A stretch of 57,968 bases of DNA from an uncultured Oceanospirillales bacterium (GTDB lineage Bacteria; Pseudomonadota; Gammaproteobacteria; Pseudomonadales; Endozoicomonadaceae): assembly GCA_947040555.1 (NCBI GenBank), contig CAMRBW010000004.1, positions 1 to 57,968 on the forward strand. The letters run 5' to 3'. Both the position numbers and the translations under genes were made by a program. Below are positions 27,739-36,536 of the stretch, piece by piece. The notes beneath the pieces are model-generated. The model saw only the letters and a list, made by a program, of their open reading frames with translations, was not told the origin of the DNA and searched no databases. Each line of letters starts with the position of its first letter. Positions within the stretch are counted from its first letter, which is position 1.

Positions 27739-28650
27739 ATGACAACAGACGCGGCAAAAAAGAAAGAAGACGAAGACACCTACTACGTTCCAGCGCAAAG
27801 CAAGTGGCCGATTATCGCTACCGTGGGGCTGTTTCTGACAATGGTTGGTGCCGGCATGATGATGAACAGTATGTCGGCCAAGGCTCCGGATGCCACGGGG
27901 CACTATGTCTTTTTTGCCGGCTCTCTGATCATGGCATACATGCTGTTCGGCTGGTTTGGGGATGTGATTCGTGAGTCCCGCTCTGGTCTTTACAGTGCCC
28001 AGATGGATCGCAGTTTTCGCTGGGGAATGGGCTGGTTTATTTTCTCGGAAGTGATGTTCTTTTCGGCTTTTTTCGGCGCTCTGTTTTTTGTGCGCTACTT
28101 TGCCGTACCCTGGCTGGGTGGAGAAGGGGACAAAGGTGTTTCCCACATATTATGGCCCGGCTTTGAAGCCCAGTGGCCGTTGATGACCAATCCGGATCCA
28201 GAGACTTTCAAGGGGCCAGCGCAGCTGGTCAACCCCTGGACGCTACCTCTGATCAACACCATGCTGCTGGTGACCTCCAGTATTACCTGCACCAAGGCGC
28301 ACCATGCATTGATTGGCAACAATCGGGATGCTACCAAGACTTGGCTGGCGGTGACGCTGGTACTTGGTTTTGTCTTCCTCGTTGTGCAGGGTTATGAGTA
28401 CTACCACGCTTATCACGAGCTGGGCCTGACGCTGAATTCAGGCATCTATGGCTCTACTTTCTTTATGCTGACCGGTTTCCATGGCGCCCACGTGACCCTG
28501 GGTGCCATTATGCTGCTGGTGATGTTTATTCGTATTCGGCGTGGCCATTTCACGGCTAATAATCACTTTGGTTTTGAGGCAGCAGCATGGTATTGGCACT
28601 TTGTGGATGTGGTTTGGATCGGCCTGTTCCTGTTTGTTTACATTCTTTGA
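27739..28650 (+). CDS. coxC: Cytochrome c oxidase subunit III
   Basis: This 303-residue multispanning subunit stabilises subunit I. It has the family segments FSEVMFFSAFFGALFFVRY, SSITCTKAHHALIG, TGFHGAHVTLGA and the closing AAAWYWHFVDVVWIGLF. Its N-terminus (TTDAAKKKEDEDTYYVPAQS) is cytoplasmic. GGAGAAGG precedes the ATG. The stop codon lies inside the first unit of a 19-bp tandem repeat. Confidence 0.96.
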   Translation: MTTDAAKKKEDEDTYYVPAQSKWPIIATVGLFLTMVGAGMMMNSMSAKAPDATGHYVFFAGSLIMAYMLFGWFGDVIRESRSGLYSAQMDRSFRWGMGWFIFSEVMFFSAFFGALFFVRYFAVPWLGGEGDKGVSHILWPGFEAQWPLMTNPDPETFKGPAQLVNPWTLPLINTMLLVTSSITCTKAHHALIGNNRDATKTWLAVTLVLGFVFLVVQGYEYYHAYHELGLTLNSGIYGSTFFMLTGFHGAHVTLGAIMLLVMFIRIRRGHFTANNHFGFEAAAWYWHFVDVVWIGLFLFVYIL

Positions 28651-28733
28651 GTGCTACCGTCGGCTTTGAGCGTTACCGTTGGCTTTGAGCGTTACCGTTG
28701 GCTTTGAGCGTTACCGTTGGCTTTGAGCGTTAC
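28645..28733. repeat. 19-bp tandem repeats after coxC
   Basis: The unit CTTTGAGCGTTACCGTTGG appears at 28645 (degenerate, overlapping the coxC stop), 28664, 28683, 28702 and in part at 28721. The last copy reaches the stop codon of the convergent DUF2909 gene, so the array fills the whole gap between the two genes. Confidence 0.95.
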
Positions 28734-28939
28734 AGCCAGGGCGCACTGATATCGAGCACGCCTGAGATCTTGCCATAGAGTACCAGGGCGAGAATCAGGC
28801 CTGCCGTGACCACGCGAGAGGTGAGTGACCAGGCGAGTCGGGGGGAGCCGCTGGTGTCTTTCATCAGTGCCACAAAAGCACTGATCAGACTAATAACCAT
28901 TGCGACCAGCAGAATGACGATAGCGACTTTTACCCACAT
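28730..28939 (-). CDS. DUF2909 twin-transmembrane protein
   Basis: This 69-residue protein has two hydrophobic helices (VAIVILLVAMVISLISAF and VVTAGLILALVLYG) joined by a short polar loop, as in DUF2909. Members are found in cytochrome oxidase clusters of Pseudomonas and relatives, between coxC and SURF1, and in the opposite direction, exactly as here. A role in oxidase assembly is inferred from location. Confidence 0.85.
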   Translation of the reverse strand: MWVKVAIVILLVAMVISLISAFVALMKDTSGSPRLAWSLTSRVVTAGLILALVLYGKISGVLDISAPWL

Positions 28940-29009
28940 AAACTGGCTCCTTTTTTAAATCAGCATACCCTGTTTGAATGACATTAGAACAATAATTAGT
29001 ACCAATCGG

Positions 29010-29771
29010 ATGAAGTTGATGTATCGAGTTCGCATTGTTATTTTTGTCTTCGCACTGTTGCCGGTTCTGGTCAGCCTTGGTGTGTGGCAGCTGAATCGCT
29101 ACGGCGCAAAACTGGACATTGAAGAGAGTTTTCACAGCCGCCGCACGGACCAGTTCACATTGCAGGATCTGCAAGGCTTGGCCGATCCCCGTTTTTACCC
29201 ACTAACCCTGACCGGTCGCTTCGATAACACCCGTTACTTTTTGCTGGATAACCGCATTTTACAAGGGCGGGTCGGGTTCCATGCGTTGTCTCCGTTTTTG
29301 CTGACCTCCGGTGAAACCGTTCTGGTGGATCGGGGCTGGGTTGCGGGTATTCCTGACCGTAGTCGTCTGCCTGACGTGCCGGTCGTTGAAGGGCTGGTAA
29401 CGGTTGCAGGCCAGAGCTGGCAACCGGCAGGCGAGGCGTTTTTATTGGAAAAAAACCGCTGGAACGACGGCTGGCCCAAAGTCATTCAAGCGATTGATCA
29501 ACCCGATATGGCAAAAGCGCTGGATGTTGCTGTTCAACCCTGGCTGCTCATTCTGGACCGTGCCCAGCCCGGTATTCTCCAAAGAAATTTTGCGCCGACC
29601 AATATGCCGGCCAATCGTCATCTGGGTTATGCCATTCAATGGTTTGCTATGGCGCTGGCTCTGGTTATGCTGGGGGCGTGGGCCATTCGCCACGATAAAA
29701 ACAGCTGTGGCAAAAACAATAACAATATCACTAAAAATAACCCCAATAAAAAGCAGGAAGTACCGCTATGA
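29010..29771 (+). CDS. SURF1 family cytochrome oxidase assembly protein
   Basis: This 253-residue assembly factor is thought to help place heme a in subunit I. It has a membrane helix at each end (IVIFVFALLPVLVSLGVWQL and WFAMALALVMLGAWAI) and a periplasmic domain with the family motifs LDNRILQGRVGFHAL, VLVDRGWV and HLGYAIQWFAMA. The ATG at 29010 is preferred over a TTG twelve codons upstream. The stop overlaps the next start (ATGATG). Confidence 0.92.
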   Translation: MKLMYRVRIVIFVFALLPVLVSLGVWQLNRYGAKLDIEESFHSRRTDQFTLQDLQGLADPRFYPLTLTGRFDNTRYFLLDNRILQGRVGFHALSPFLLTSGETVLVDRGWVAGIPDRSRLPDVPVVEGLVTVAGQSWQPAGEAFLLEKNRWNDGWPKVIQAIDQPDMAKALDVAVQPWLLILDRAQPGILQRNFAPTNMPANRHLGYAIQWFAMALALVMLGAWAIRHDKNSCGKNNNNITKNNPNKKQEVPL

Positions 29772-30373
29772 TGCAGACAAACACTGACCGTGGAACGAAG
29801 AAAAAATCGGATAAGCTGGCGCTGTTGCTGCTGATAATGATTCCCTTTGGCGGCATGCTTCTGGCGGCCTGGATGTACTTTGGCGGTCAGCTCCTGCCGG
29901 ATGGGCGCACCCATAAAGGCAATCTGTTAAATCCTCCTCTCACTCTGAGCGCATTCGAGAATCCGGAACTGACTTCAGACACCCTTGATGATCGCTGGGG
30001 TATCCTTATCGTCGCTGGTGATCAGTGCGATGCGGTCTGCCGGGATGTTCTTTTTCTTACACGACAGATTCATATTGCTCTGGATCGTGATACCCGTCGC
30101 GTTCAGCGCCATCTGCTGATGCCCTCTCTTGATGCCGGGGAAACTAAAGAGTTTTCAGCCTTTCTCGCCGAGGAGCATATCGGCCTGAAGCTGATTGAGG
30201 GGGAGATGCCGGCGTTCACCAGCGAGCCAGACAGTGATATGGCAAGCGATGATGTCCGTGTATTTCTGACAGACCCAATGGGCAACATTATGCTGTGGTA
30301 CGGCAAAGAGCATAACGGCAAGCAGATGCTTAATGATCTGAAAAAGCTTTTGAAAGTCAGCCGGGTTGGTTAG
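29768..30373 (+). CDS. Membrane-anchored SCO/thioredoxin-like protein of the oxidase cluster
   Basis: This 201-residue protein has one membrane helix (LALLLLIMIPFGGMLLAAWM) and a periplasmic domain. The stretch WGILIVAGDQCDAVCRDVL resembles the thioredoxin-fold region of SCO proteins where CxxxC binds copper: here C-D-A-V-C. VFLTDPMGNIMLWYG is like the SCO/peroxiredoxin C-terminal strand. I see no clear equivalent of the SCO copper histidine. Such proteins sit between SURF1 and ctaA in pseudomonad-type clusters and are generally annotated as hypothetical. A redox or copper role in oxidase assembly is inference. Confidence 0.75.
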   Translation: MMQTNTDRGTKKKSDKLALLLLIMIPFGGMLLAAWMYFGGQLLPDGRTHKGNLLNPPLTLSAFENPELTSDTLDDRWGILIVAGDQCDAVCRDVLFLTRQIHIALDRDTRRVQRHLLMPSLDAGETKEFSAFLAEEHIGLKLIEGEMPAFTSEPDSDMASDDVRVFLTDPMGNIMLWYGKEHNGKQMLNDLKKLLKVSRVG

Positions 30374-30384
30374 GAGGATGAGCC

Positions 30385-31416
30385 ATGAACTACATTTCAA
30401 CGACCCTCAAAAAGCCGGGCTTCTGGTTAGCGGTAGTGGCAACTTTGCTGGCTCTGGTTGTGGTCGGGCTGGGCGCCTGGACCCGTCTGGTTCACGCCGG
30501 GCTGGGTTGCCCGGACTGGCCGGGCTGTTATGGCTTTCTTACCGTTCCCGAGACGACCGCTGAGATTTTTATTGCCGAGCAGCGTTTTCCCGATGCGCCG
30601 GTTGAGGTGGCAAAAGGCTGGCCGGAGATGATTCACCGCTATGTGGCCGGTTCACTCTTACTTCTGGTGGCTGGTCTTGCGGTCAGTGCCTTTCGCCACC
30701 GCAAGCGGCAGGGACAACCATTCAAACTGCCCATGCTGATACTGGGGCTGGTGATTGTGCAGGCGATGTTTGGTATGTGGACGGTCACCCTGAAACTCTG
30801 GCCTCAGGTGGTGACGGCTCATCTTCTGGGTGGCTTTGCAACGCTCACCCTGCTTGCCCTGTTAACGGTGCGACTATCGGGCCATTGGCAGCCGGTTCGG
30901 GGGTTGTTCAGCAATCAGTTTGAACCGCGCAGGCTGGCGGCGGTCGCTCTGTTGGTCGTGATTGTACAGATCACCCTCGGCGGCTGGACCAGCTCTAACT
31001 ATGCGGCGCTGGCCTGTCCTGATCTACCGACCTGTCAGGGGCAGATGTGGCCGCCCATGGATTTTTCGGAGGGCTTTGATGTGACCCAGGCTATCGGTCC
31101 CAACTATCTTGGCGGTCAGCTGGATAATGATGCCCGTGTCGCCATCCATATGGCACACCGAATCGGTGCGATTATTGTCACCCTGATTATTGGCTATCTG
31201 GCTATTGCCGGTTTGGTTCGGGGGGGAGGCATGAGAACTGTCTATAGTTTTGTGCTGGCAGCTCTGGCTGCGCAGATCACCCTTGGTTTGAGCAATATTA
31301 TCTATTATCTGCCGCTGCATGTGGCGGTTGCTCATAATCTGGGGGGGGCGCTGTTGCTTATCTCTCTCGTTCTGCTGAATTACCGGCTACGATTTGAGCG
31401 GGCGGATAGCCGTTAG
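30385..31416 (+). CDS. ctaA: Heme A synthase (COX15/CtaA)
   Basis: This 343-residue membrane enzyme oxidises a methyl group of heme O to make heme A. Eight hydrophobic segments are visible. Heme-ligand histidines are in WPEMIHRYVAGSLLLL, VTAHLLGGFATL, VAIHMAHRIGAI and HVAVAHNLGGALLL. The Cys pair in AALACPDLPTCQG and that in LGCPDWPGCYGF are typical. GGAGGATGAGCC precedes the start. ctaB follows and makes its substrate. Confidence 0.95.
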   Translation: MNYISTTLKKPGFWLAVVATLLALVVVGLGAWTRLVHAGLGCPDWPGCYGFLTVPETTAEIFIAEQRFPDAPVEVAKGWPEMIHRYVAGSLLLLVAGLAVSAFRHRKRQGQPFKLPMLILGLVIVQAMFGMWTVTLKLWPQVVTAHLLGGFATLTLLALLTVRLSGHWQPVRGLFSNQFEPRRLAAVALLVVIVQITLGGWTSSNYAALACPDLPTCQGQMWPPMDFSEGFDVTQAIGPNYLGGQLDNDARVAIHMAHRIGAIIVTLIIGYLAIAGLVRGGGMRTVYSFVLAALAAQITLGLSNIIYYLPLHVAVAHNLGGALLLISLVLLNYRLRFERADSR

Positions 31417-31470
31417 CCGGAGCATTTTTCGGGAGTATAAAAACAATAAATCGGATGAGAGGTGGACGTA

Positions 31471-32379
31471 ATGGGAGCTACGCGAACGGATGCAAAACCA
31501 CTACTGACGGAGCCTGTACAGTGGCGGGATTATCTCGAACTGTGCAAACCGAAGGTGGTTGCCCTGATGATTCTGACAGTGGTGATCGGTATGTTTCTGG
31601 CGGTTCCGGGAATGGTGTCCTGGAAGGTGTTGCTGTTCGGTAATCTGGGCATAGCTTTGTGTGCAGGTTCCGCAGCAGCCATCAACCATGTGGTCGACCG
31701 GCGTATCGATACCATCATGGCCAGAACCATGCGCCGGCCGGTGGCTACCGGCAAGGTTGAACCGCTGAATGCGCTGCTGTTCGCCCTGGTACTGGGGGGA
31801 ACCGGTATGGGGATTCTGCTGGCGCTGGTCAATCCCTTAACGGCCTGGCTGACGCTGGCTTCCCTGCTGGGTTATGCGGTGGTCTATACGCTGTTCCTTA
31901 AACGGGCCACCCCTCAGAATATCGTGATTGGTGGCATTGCCGGTGCCGCTCCGCCGCTGCTTGGCTGGACGGCCGTCACCGGTGAGTTCCACAGCAACGC
32001 GCTGTTGCTGGTGCTGATTATCTTCGCCTGGACACCGCCGCACTTCTGGGCTTTGGCTATCCACCGTAAGGCTGAGTACGCCAAGGCTGGCGTGCCCATG
32101 TTGCCGGTGACCCACGGCGAGGCTTATACCAAACTCCATATTTTGCTCTACACCGTGATTCTGCTGCTGGTCAGTCTGATGCCGTGGATGACGGGAATGA
32201 GTGGAATGATCTATCTGACCGGAGCCACGGTGCTGGGGCTGCGTTTTTTGTATTGGGCTATCGCCCTGCTGCGAAATTCTCGTCCCCATGCTGCCATTAA
32301 AACGTTCCACTTTTCTATAACCTATCTGATGGCGCTATTCGTGGTGCTGCTGGTAGATCATTATCTTTATCTGGGCTGA
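31471..32379 (+). CDS. ctaB: Protoheme IX farnesyltransferase
   Basis: This UbiA-family prenyltransferase attaches farnesyl to heme B to give heme O (also called cyoE). It has 302 residues from the ATG at 31471, which has AGGTGGA upstream; an upstream GTG lies inside that signal. Polar motifs are [19 protein letters not shown] with RRP, and [17 protein letters not shown]. About nine membrane helices are visible. It works just before CtaA in heme A synthesis. Confidence 0.95.
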   Translation: MGATRTDAKPLLTEPVQWRDYLELCKPKVVALMILTVVIGMFLAVPGMVSWKVLLFGNLGIALCAGSAAAINHVVDRRIDTIMARTMRRPVATGKVEPLNALLFALVLGGTGMGILLALVNPLTAWLTLASLLGYAVVYTLFLKRATPQNIVIGGIAGAAPPLLGWTAVTGEFHSNALLLVLIIFAWTPPHFWALAIHRKAEYAKAGVPMLPVTHGEAYTKLHILLYTVILLLVSLMPWMTGMSGMIYLTGATVLGLRFLYWAIALLRNSRPHAAIKTFHFSITYLMALFVVLLVDHYLYLG

Positions 32380-32406
32380 TCGTAGAGGAACGGGGGAGTA
32401 AACCGC

Positions 32407-33078
32407 ATGAAGCAAGGTGTACGTAATACGGTTATGGGGCTGGGGTTAGCGGTGTTGGTGGTTGTCGGAATTACCGTTAATAAATACGGCAGTACTTTAC
32501 AGTTCGGCCTGAATGAGACGCCGCCGGCGCTTGATAAAGAGTCTTTGCGGGAGCAGGGGGTGGTCTGGTATGAGACGCCCCGAACATTTGTTTTCAATCC
32601 TCTTACTATGGATAAGGGCAAGAGCTTCACTCTGGCCGATTTGAAAGACCGCTGGACGCTGATGTATTTCGGTTTCACGTTCTGCCCGGATATCTGTCCG
32701 GCGACGCTGGCGAACATGGCTCAGTTCCGCAAAGAGCTGGTTGCACTGAATCCCAAAGTGGCGGAAAAGGTTGATGTGGTGATGGTGAGTGTTGATCCGG
32801 GGCGGGATACCCCTGAAAAGCTAGCCACCTATGCAAAGTTCTTTGATGCAGAGTTCAAGGGGGTGACCGGTGATCCAGCCAACCTCAAAGCTTTGACGCA
32901 ACAGTTGAATGTCGCCTTTGAAATGGTGGGAGATACCTCGACCCCTGACTATCTGGTTGAGCACAGCGCTCAGGTGGTCCTGATTAATCCAAAAGGTGAT
33001 TATCAGGGCTTCCTGAGGCCGCCTTTTAAGGCGGGGGATCTGGCCAAAGCGATGGTTACAATCAATCAATCTTTTTAA
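32407..33078 (+). CDS. SCO1/SenC family copper chaperone
   Basis: This 223-residue membrane-anchored thioredoxin-fold protein delivers copper to the CuA site of subunit II. The copper ligands are the Cys pair in FTFCPDICPATLANM and the His in DYLVEHSAQVVLINP. One N-terminal helix (GLGLAVLVVVGITVNKYG) anchors it. It is the last gene of the oxidase cluster. Confidence 0.94.
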   Translation: MKQGVRNTVMGLGLAVLVVVGITVNKYGSTLQFGLNETPPALDKESLREQGVVWYETPRTFVFNPLTMDKGKSFTLADLKDRWTLMYFGFTFCPDICPATLANMAQFRKELVALNPKVAEKVDVVMVSVDPGRDTPEKLATYAKFFDAEFKGVTGDPANLKALTQQLNVAFEMVGDTSTPDYLVEHSAQVVLINPKGDYQGFLRPPFKAGDLAKAMVTINQSF

Positions 33079-33154
33079 ATCAGAGACGGCTGAGTATCAC
33101 CTGTAACTTGCCGATAACCTCTCAGTTGAAAGTTATTGGTTATTGGTACAGTCA

Positions 33155-33778
33155 ATGGATGCACTCTCACCAGAAAACGTCTTTATGACGTTACAGGAAA
33201 AAAACCAAAAGGTTGGAATAACGCTCGGAGAGCTTCTGGTCATTCCTTTTTCAACAGTCATACAAGAGCTGACTGTTAAAATTCATACGTGTTTTGAACA
33301 CGGCACGAATGAGAAATGGCTGGTAAGTTGGTTTGATGAAGGGCGGGCGCTGCTGGAGGATATGCCCGCCACCGCTTTTCTTGGACCTGAGAACTCAGCC
33401 GGTCAAAATGCTTATGCCATCATTATTGCGGCGATGATGAAAGTGGCTCAGCAGGCGGATGATCACGAAATGGCAGAAGCCTGCTGCACCATCGATAGAA
33501 TGCATACGGTCGGTTTGCCGCTGTTCAATCTCATTCATCCCCAAAAGCAGGTGCAGCCCGAAGATAAGGCACTCTATCGTGAACTCGAGCGCATTTCGCT
33601 GAAGCAGATGCTGCAGCTGCTTGATGAGGACGCTAGCGCATCAAAGGCGTTATTGGCCGAACGGGGCTGGAAACCTTTGATGCGTAGTGGCGATGAGGGC
33701 TGGAGAATTATGCATGCCAGAGAATTTCTGGGGCTGTTCTTCTCCGGGCAGCTTTCGTTGCAACTGGGGGAGGATTAA
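33155..33778 (+). CDS. Hypothetical cytoplasmic protein, 207 aa
   Basis: I do not recognise this protein. It has no signal peptide or membrane segment and is predicted mostly helical (AYAIIIAAMMKVAQQADDHE, LYRELERISLKQMLQLLDED). The ATG at 33155 is chosen over a TTG at 33143. It lies 76 bases after the SCO gene, and its last four bases overlap the convergent gene at 33775. Compact spacing and ordinary base use suggest a real gene. Confidence 0.7.
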   Translation: MDALSPENVFMTLQEKNQKVGITLGELLVIPFSTVIQELTVKIHTCFEHGTNEKWLVSWFDEGRALLEDMPATAFLGPENSAGQNAYAIIIAAMMKVAQQADDHEMAEACCTIDRMHTVGLPLFNLIHPQKQVQPEDKALYRELERISLKQMLQLLDEDASASKALLAERGWKPLMRSGDEGWRIMHAREFLGLFFSGQLSLQLGED

Positions 33779-34248
33779 TCGGTTGTCACCACGCCATCCT
33801 TGAGTTTTGGTGGCGTAAAGGTAAGGGCATTACGCTCTGACAGGTGAGCTTCCCGCACAGTATTCAGAATAAAATCAGCTTCTGCGTAGTGTGGGGCGAC
33901 CTTCAGAGCTCTCAGCGCCAAAATCTTTGCCTGATCATGTTTATTTTCCTGTAGCGCCTGTTCTCCCAAGCTAATCAGTTTTGCAGCGACTTTGTCCTTG
34001 TAGCTTCTGATTCTGGGGTCGCCGGGAGCGATCAGACCCAGCCGATGAATATTCTCCATAGCGTTATTGCCGGTCGGTCGAGTCAGCCTGTTGGCGGTAA
34101 TATCCGCCTTGATGGCTGCGATAACCGGCCCGGTTGGGCTGTAAATATTTTTCGTGCCGGAATTGGCAAGGCTGTTCTGGTTCCCGCACAGGAGTGCCAG
34201 GCCAAGTATGACAGTCTGAAGAGCGCATTTTTTCATAATTATAAACAT
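33775..34248 (-). CDS. Exported TPR-like protein downstream of znuB
   Basis: This 157-residue protein has a signal peptide (KKCALQTVILGLALLCG, cut near LANS). The segment LISLGEQALQENKHDQAKIL followed by ALRALKVAPHYAEADF looks like one tetratricopeptide-type helical pair. Two start ATGs are possible (34248 and 34236). It begins six bases after znuB and may be co-transcribed with zinc uptake, but no function is known. Confidence 0.7.
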   Translation of the reverse strand: MFIIMKKCALQTVILGLALLCGNQNSLANSGTKNIYSPTGPVIAAIKADITANRLTRPTGNNAMENIHRLGLIAPGDPRIRSYKDKVAAKLISLGEQALQENKHDQAKILALRALKVAPHYAEADFILNTVREAHLSERNALTFTPPKLKDGVVTTD

Positions 34249-34254
34249 TTGAAT

Positions 34255-35061
34255 TTAGCTATTCTGAGTTGTTGTAGTGAGTCCTGATGTAAGTAAAGCA
34301 AATACAAACAGGATAACACTACAGACAACCACTGAAGGACCTGTCGGGGTATCCCACATCATTGATCCCCAAAGTCCACCGCACACAGAGAGCATGCCAA
34401 CAATACTCGCACCAATAGCCATCTGCTCTGGCGATCTCGCCAGACGCTGGGCCGTGGCGGCGGGAATAATCAGCAATGAGGTGATCAGCAATACCCCGAC
34501 AATTTTCATGGCGACAGCAATCACCATAGCCACCATCAGCATCAGCATCAGCCGAATGCGGTTGACCTTAATACCCTCTACCTCAGCCAGCTCCTGGTGA
34601 ACGGTAATGGCGAGCAGTTGATCCCAGAACCACCAGAGCAGACCGAGCACCACAACGCCCCCGCCATAGATCCACAGCAGATCAGACAGGCCGACGGCCA
34701 GCAGATCGCCAAACAGGTAAGCCATCATATCCACGCGCACATTGTCCAGAAGGCTAACCACTACAAGCCCCAGACTCAGAGCACTGTGGGCAAAGATACC
34801 GAGCAGGGTGTCGGTGGCCATAAGTTGCTTCTGTTGCAGCCAGACCAGCAGCAGGGCTATAGCAATGCAGCCAATGGCGACGCTGAGGTTGAGGTCAATA
34901 TTGAGCAGAAATCCCAGTGCCACACCGAGCAGAGCTGAGTGGGAGAGGGTTTCGCCGAAATAGGCCATGCGCCGCCAGATTACAAACGTGCCCAATGGAC
35001 CGGCGATAGCGGCAACGCCTATTCCGGCAAGCAGTGGATAAATAAGAAACGAATCAATCAT
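34255..35061 (-). CDS. znuB: Zinc ABC transporter permease ZnuB
   Basis: This 268-residue inner-membrane permease of the high-affinity Zn(II) importer belongs to the ABC-3 family. It has about eight hydrophobic helices; typical stretches are [30 protein letters not shown] and [19 protein letters not shown]. The start overlaps the znuC stop by four bases (ATGA). Confidence 0.95.
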   Translation of the reverse strand: MIDSFLIYPLLAGIGVAAIAGPLGTFVIWRRMAYFGETLSHSALLGVALGFLLNIDLNLSVAIGCIAIALLLVWLQQKQLMATDTLLGIFAHSALSLGLVVVSLLDNVRVDMMAYLFGDLLAVGLSDLLWIYGGGVVVLGLLWWFWDQLLAITVHQELAEVEGIKVNRIRLMLMLMVAMVIAVAMKIVGVLLITSLLIIPAATAQRLARSPEQMAIGASIVGMLSVCGGLWGSMMWDTPTGPSVVVCSVILFVFALLTSGLTTTTQNS

Positions 35062-35858
35062 GGATATACAGAATCCGGTTTGGAGGCCTTGTCGGAGTGA
35101 TCGGCGTTGTCAGTGGAGGCATGGTGGCAGCCAATTACATGTCCGTCTGGAGCATGACTGTGGTCGTGGTGATGGCTGTAAACGGCCAGCTCATCGGACT
35201 CACCACCAAACAGGCGCAAATAGGCCGGATGTTTACTGACCAGACTGGGATGCCCGTGGCAGCAGACATGGTTGTTCAGACAGATCACCTCGTCGGTTGC
35301 CGCCATCACCAGATGCAGATCATGGGAGACCATCAGCACACCACAATGCAGCTCGTCGCGAAGCTCGGTGATCAATCGGTACAGCTCGCGTTGCCCCGTC
35401 ACATCCACCCCCTGCACCGGCTCATCGAGCACCAAAAGTTCAGGTTTGCGCAGCAGGGCACGGGAGAGCAGCACCCGCTGCATCTCGCCGCCGGAGAGAT
35501 TTTGTACCGGGTTATTAAAGGTGTGCTCGACCCGGGTGCGTGCCAGCGCCTGTTGAATATTGTCCTTGCCAGCCCCGGCCAGAGCCAGAAATCGGGAGAC
35601 GGTTAATGGCATGCTCGGTTCGATCTGCAGCTTCTGGGGCATATAACCGATACGCAAACCGGGTTTGATAAAACGGCTGCCGCTGTTCGGCTTGAGCAGC
35701 TCCAGTACCACGCGAACCAGCGTGGTTTTACCGGCACCATTGGGGCCGATTAAGGTGACGATTTCGCCGCTGCTCAGATTGAAAGAGACATTATCCAGTA
35801 CGGTGCGCCCCTGAAAGGCAACCTGAATATTGTTCAGGGAGAGAAGATGTGTACTCAT
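35058..35858 (-). CDS. znuC: Zinc ABC transporter ATP-binding protein ZnuC
   Basis: This 266-residue ATPase of the zinc importer has Walker [10 protein letters not shown], signature [15 protein letters not shown], Walker [13 protein letters not shown] and switch His in [11 protein letters not shown]. The His-rich C-terminus ([18 protein letters not shown]) is common in zinc transporters and may sense or hold Zn. The ATG at 35858 has GGAG eight bases upstream and lies just after the zur stop. Confidence 0.95.
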   Translation of the reverse strand: MSTHLLSLNNIQVAFQGRTVLDNVSFNLSSGEIVTLIGPNGAGKTTLVRVVLELLKPNSGSRFIKPGLRIGYMPQKLQIEPSMPLTVSRFLALAGAGKDNIQQALARTRVEHTFNNPVQNLSGGEMQRVLLSRALLRKPELLVLDEPVQGVDVTGQRELYRLITELRDELHCGVLMVSHDLHLVMAATDEVICLNNHVCCHGHPSLVSKHPAYLRLFGGESDELAVYSHHHDHSHAPDGHVIGCHHASTDNADHSDKASKPDSVYP

Positions 35859-35860
35859 GT

Positions 35861-36367
35861 TTACTGCTCCTGACAAGCCGGACAGAGACCGGTCAGCTCA
35901 ACCAAAGCATGGTGGGTCTGGAAGCCGGTGCTCCCAGCCTGTTTTCTCAGATGTACGACAGCACTGCTGTCAGGGAGTTCCTGAGTGGTGCGGCACTGTT
36001 TACAGATAAGGAATATCCCTTCATGGGGATGGCCGGGGCAGTGGCAGCCGATGTAGGCGTTCAGGGAGGCGATACGGTGGATCAATCCCTGTTCGAGCAG
36101 GAAGTCCAGAGCCCGGTAGACGGTGGGTGGTGCTGTCGGGCGCTCCTGATCTCTGGACATCATCGCCAGCACATCATAGGCCCCGACCGGTTTATGGCTG
36201 TCCCAGACTAACTCCAGCACCTGCTTGCGCAAGGGGGTCAGGCGCTGGCCGCGCTTTTGACAGATCTCCGCAGCTTGCCCCAGTGCATTATCGATGCAGC
36301 AGGTGTGGTCGTGGGAGATATAAGCGCTACTGGTGATATCGGGATGGGTTTCGGTGCTTTGATTCAC
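35861..36367 (-). CDS. zur: Zinc uptake regulator Zur (Fur family)
   Basis: This 168-residue Fur-family repressor binds DNA when loaded with zinc. The winged-helix part includes [20 protein letters not shown], and metal-binding residues lie in [18 protein letters not shown] and the terminal CPACQEQ (structural Zn CxxC pairs). The start is taken as the GTG at 36367, with AGGAG about nine bases upstream; a GTG at 36406 would put the start inside the operator. It heads the operon zur-znuC-znuB. znuA is absent from the window. Confidence 0.92.
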   Translation of the reverse strand: MNQSTETHPDITSSAYISHDHTCCIDNALGQAAEICQKRGQRLTPLRKQVLELVWDSHKPVGAYDVLAMMSRDQERPTAPPTVYRALDFLLEQGLIHRIASLNAYIGCHCPGHPHEGIFLICKQCRTTQELPDSSAVVHLRKQAGSTGFQTHHALVELTGLCPACQEQ

Positions 36368-36386
36368 GCAAAGGGGCTCCTGAAGT

Positions 36387-36409
36387 GAAAGGATATAATA
36401 TAACACTGC
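36387..36409. promoter_or_regulatory. Zur box upstream of zur-znuCB
   Basis: GAAAGGATATAATATAACAC and the next bases match the enterobacterial Zur consensus as I recall it (GAAATGTTATANTATAACAT plus TTC) at 18 of 22 fixed positions, centred on the palindrome TATAATATA. It lies 20 bases before the zur start, so the operon should be repressed by Zur when zinc is plentiful. Confidence 0.85.
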
Positions 36410-36485
36410 CGGGAGCGGAGCAGATAATAATGTTGCATGCCGCTAAATTATTAGCTTCGCCTGATGTAGTAACTGCCATTTTATG

Positions 36486-36522
36486 GAGTCTGCGAGTCTG
36501 TGAGTCTGCGAGTCTGCGAGTC
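36486..36522. repeat. 8-bp tandem repeats before the exported protein at 36537
   Basis: GAGTCTGC is repeated four times plus GAGTC, with one T variant, ending at the ribosome-binding site of the next gene. Copy-number changes would alter the leader but not the AGGAG-to-ATG spacing. Confidence 0.9.
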
Positions 36523-36536
36523 AGGAGAGCAATGAT

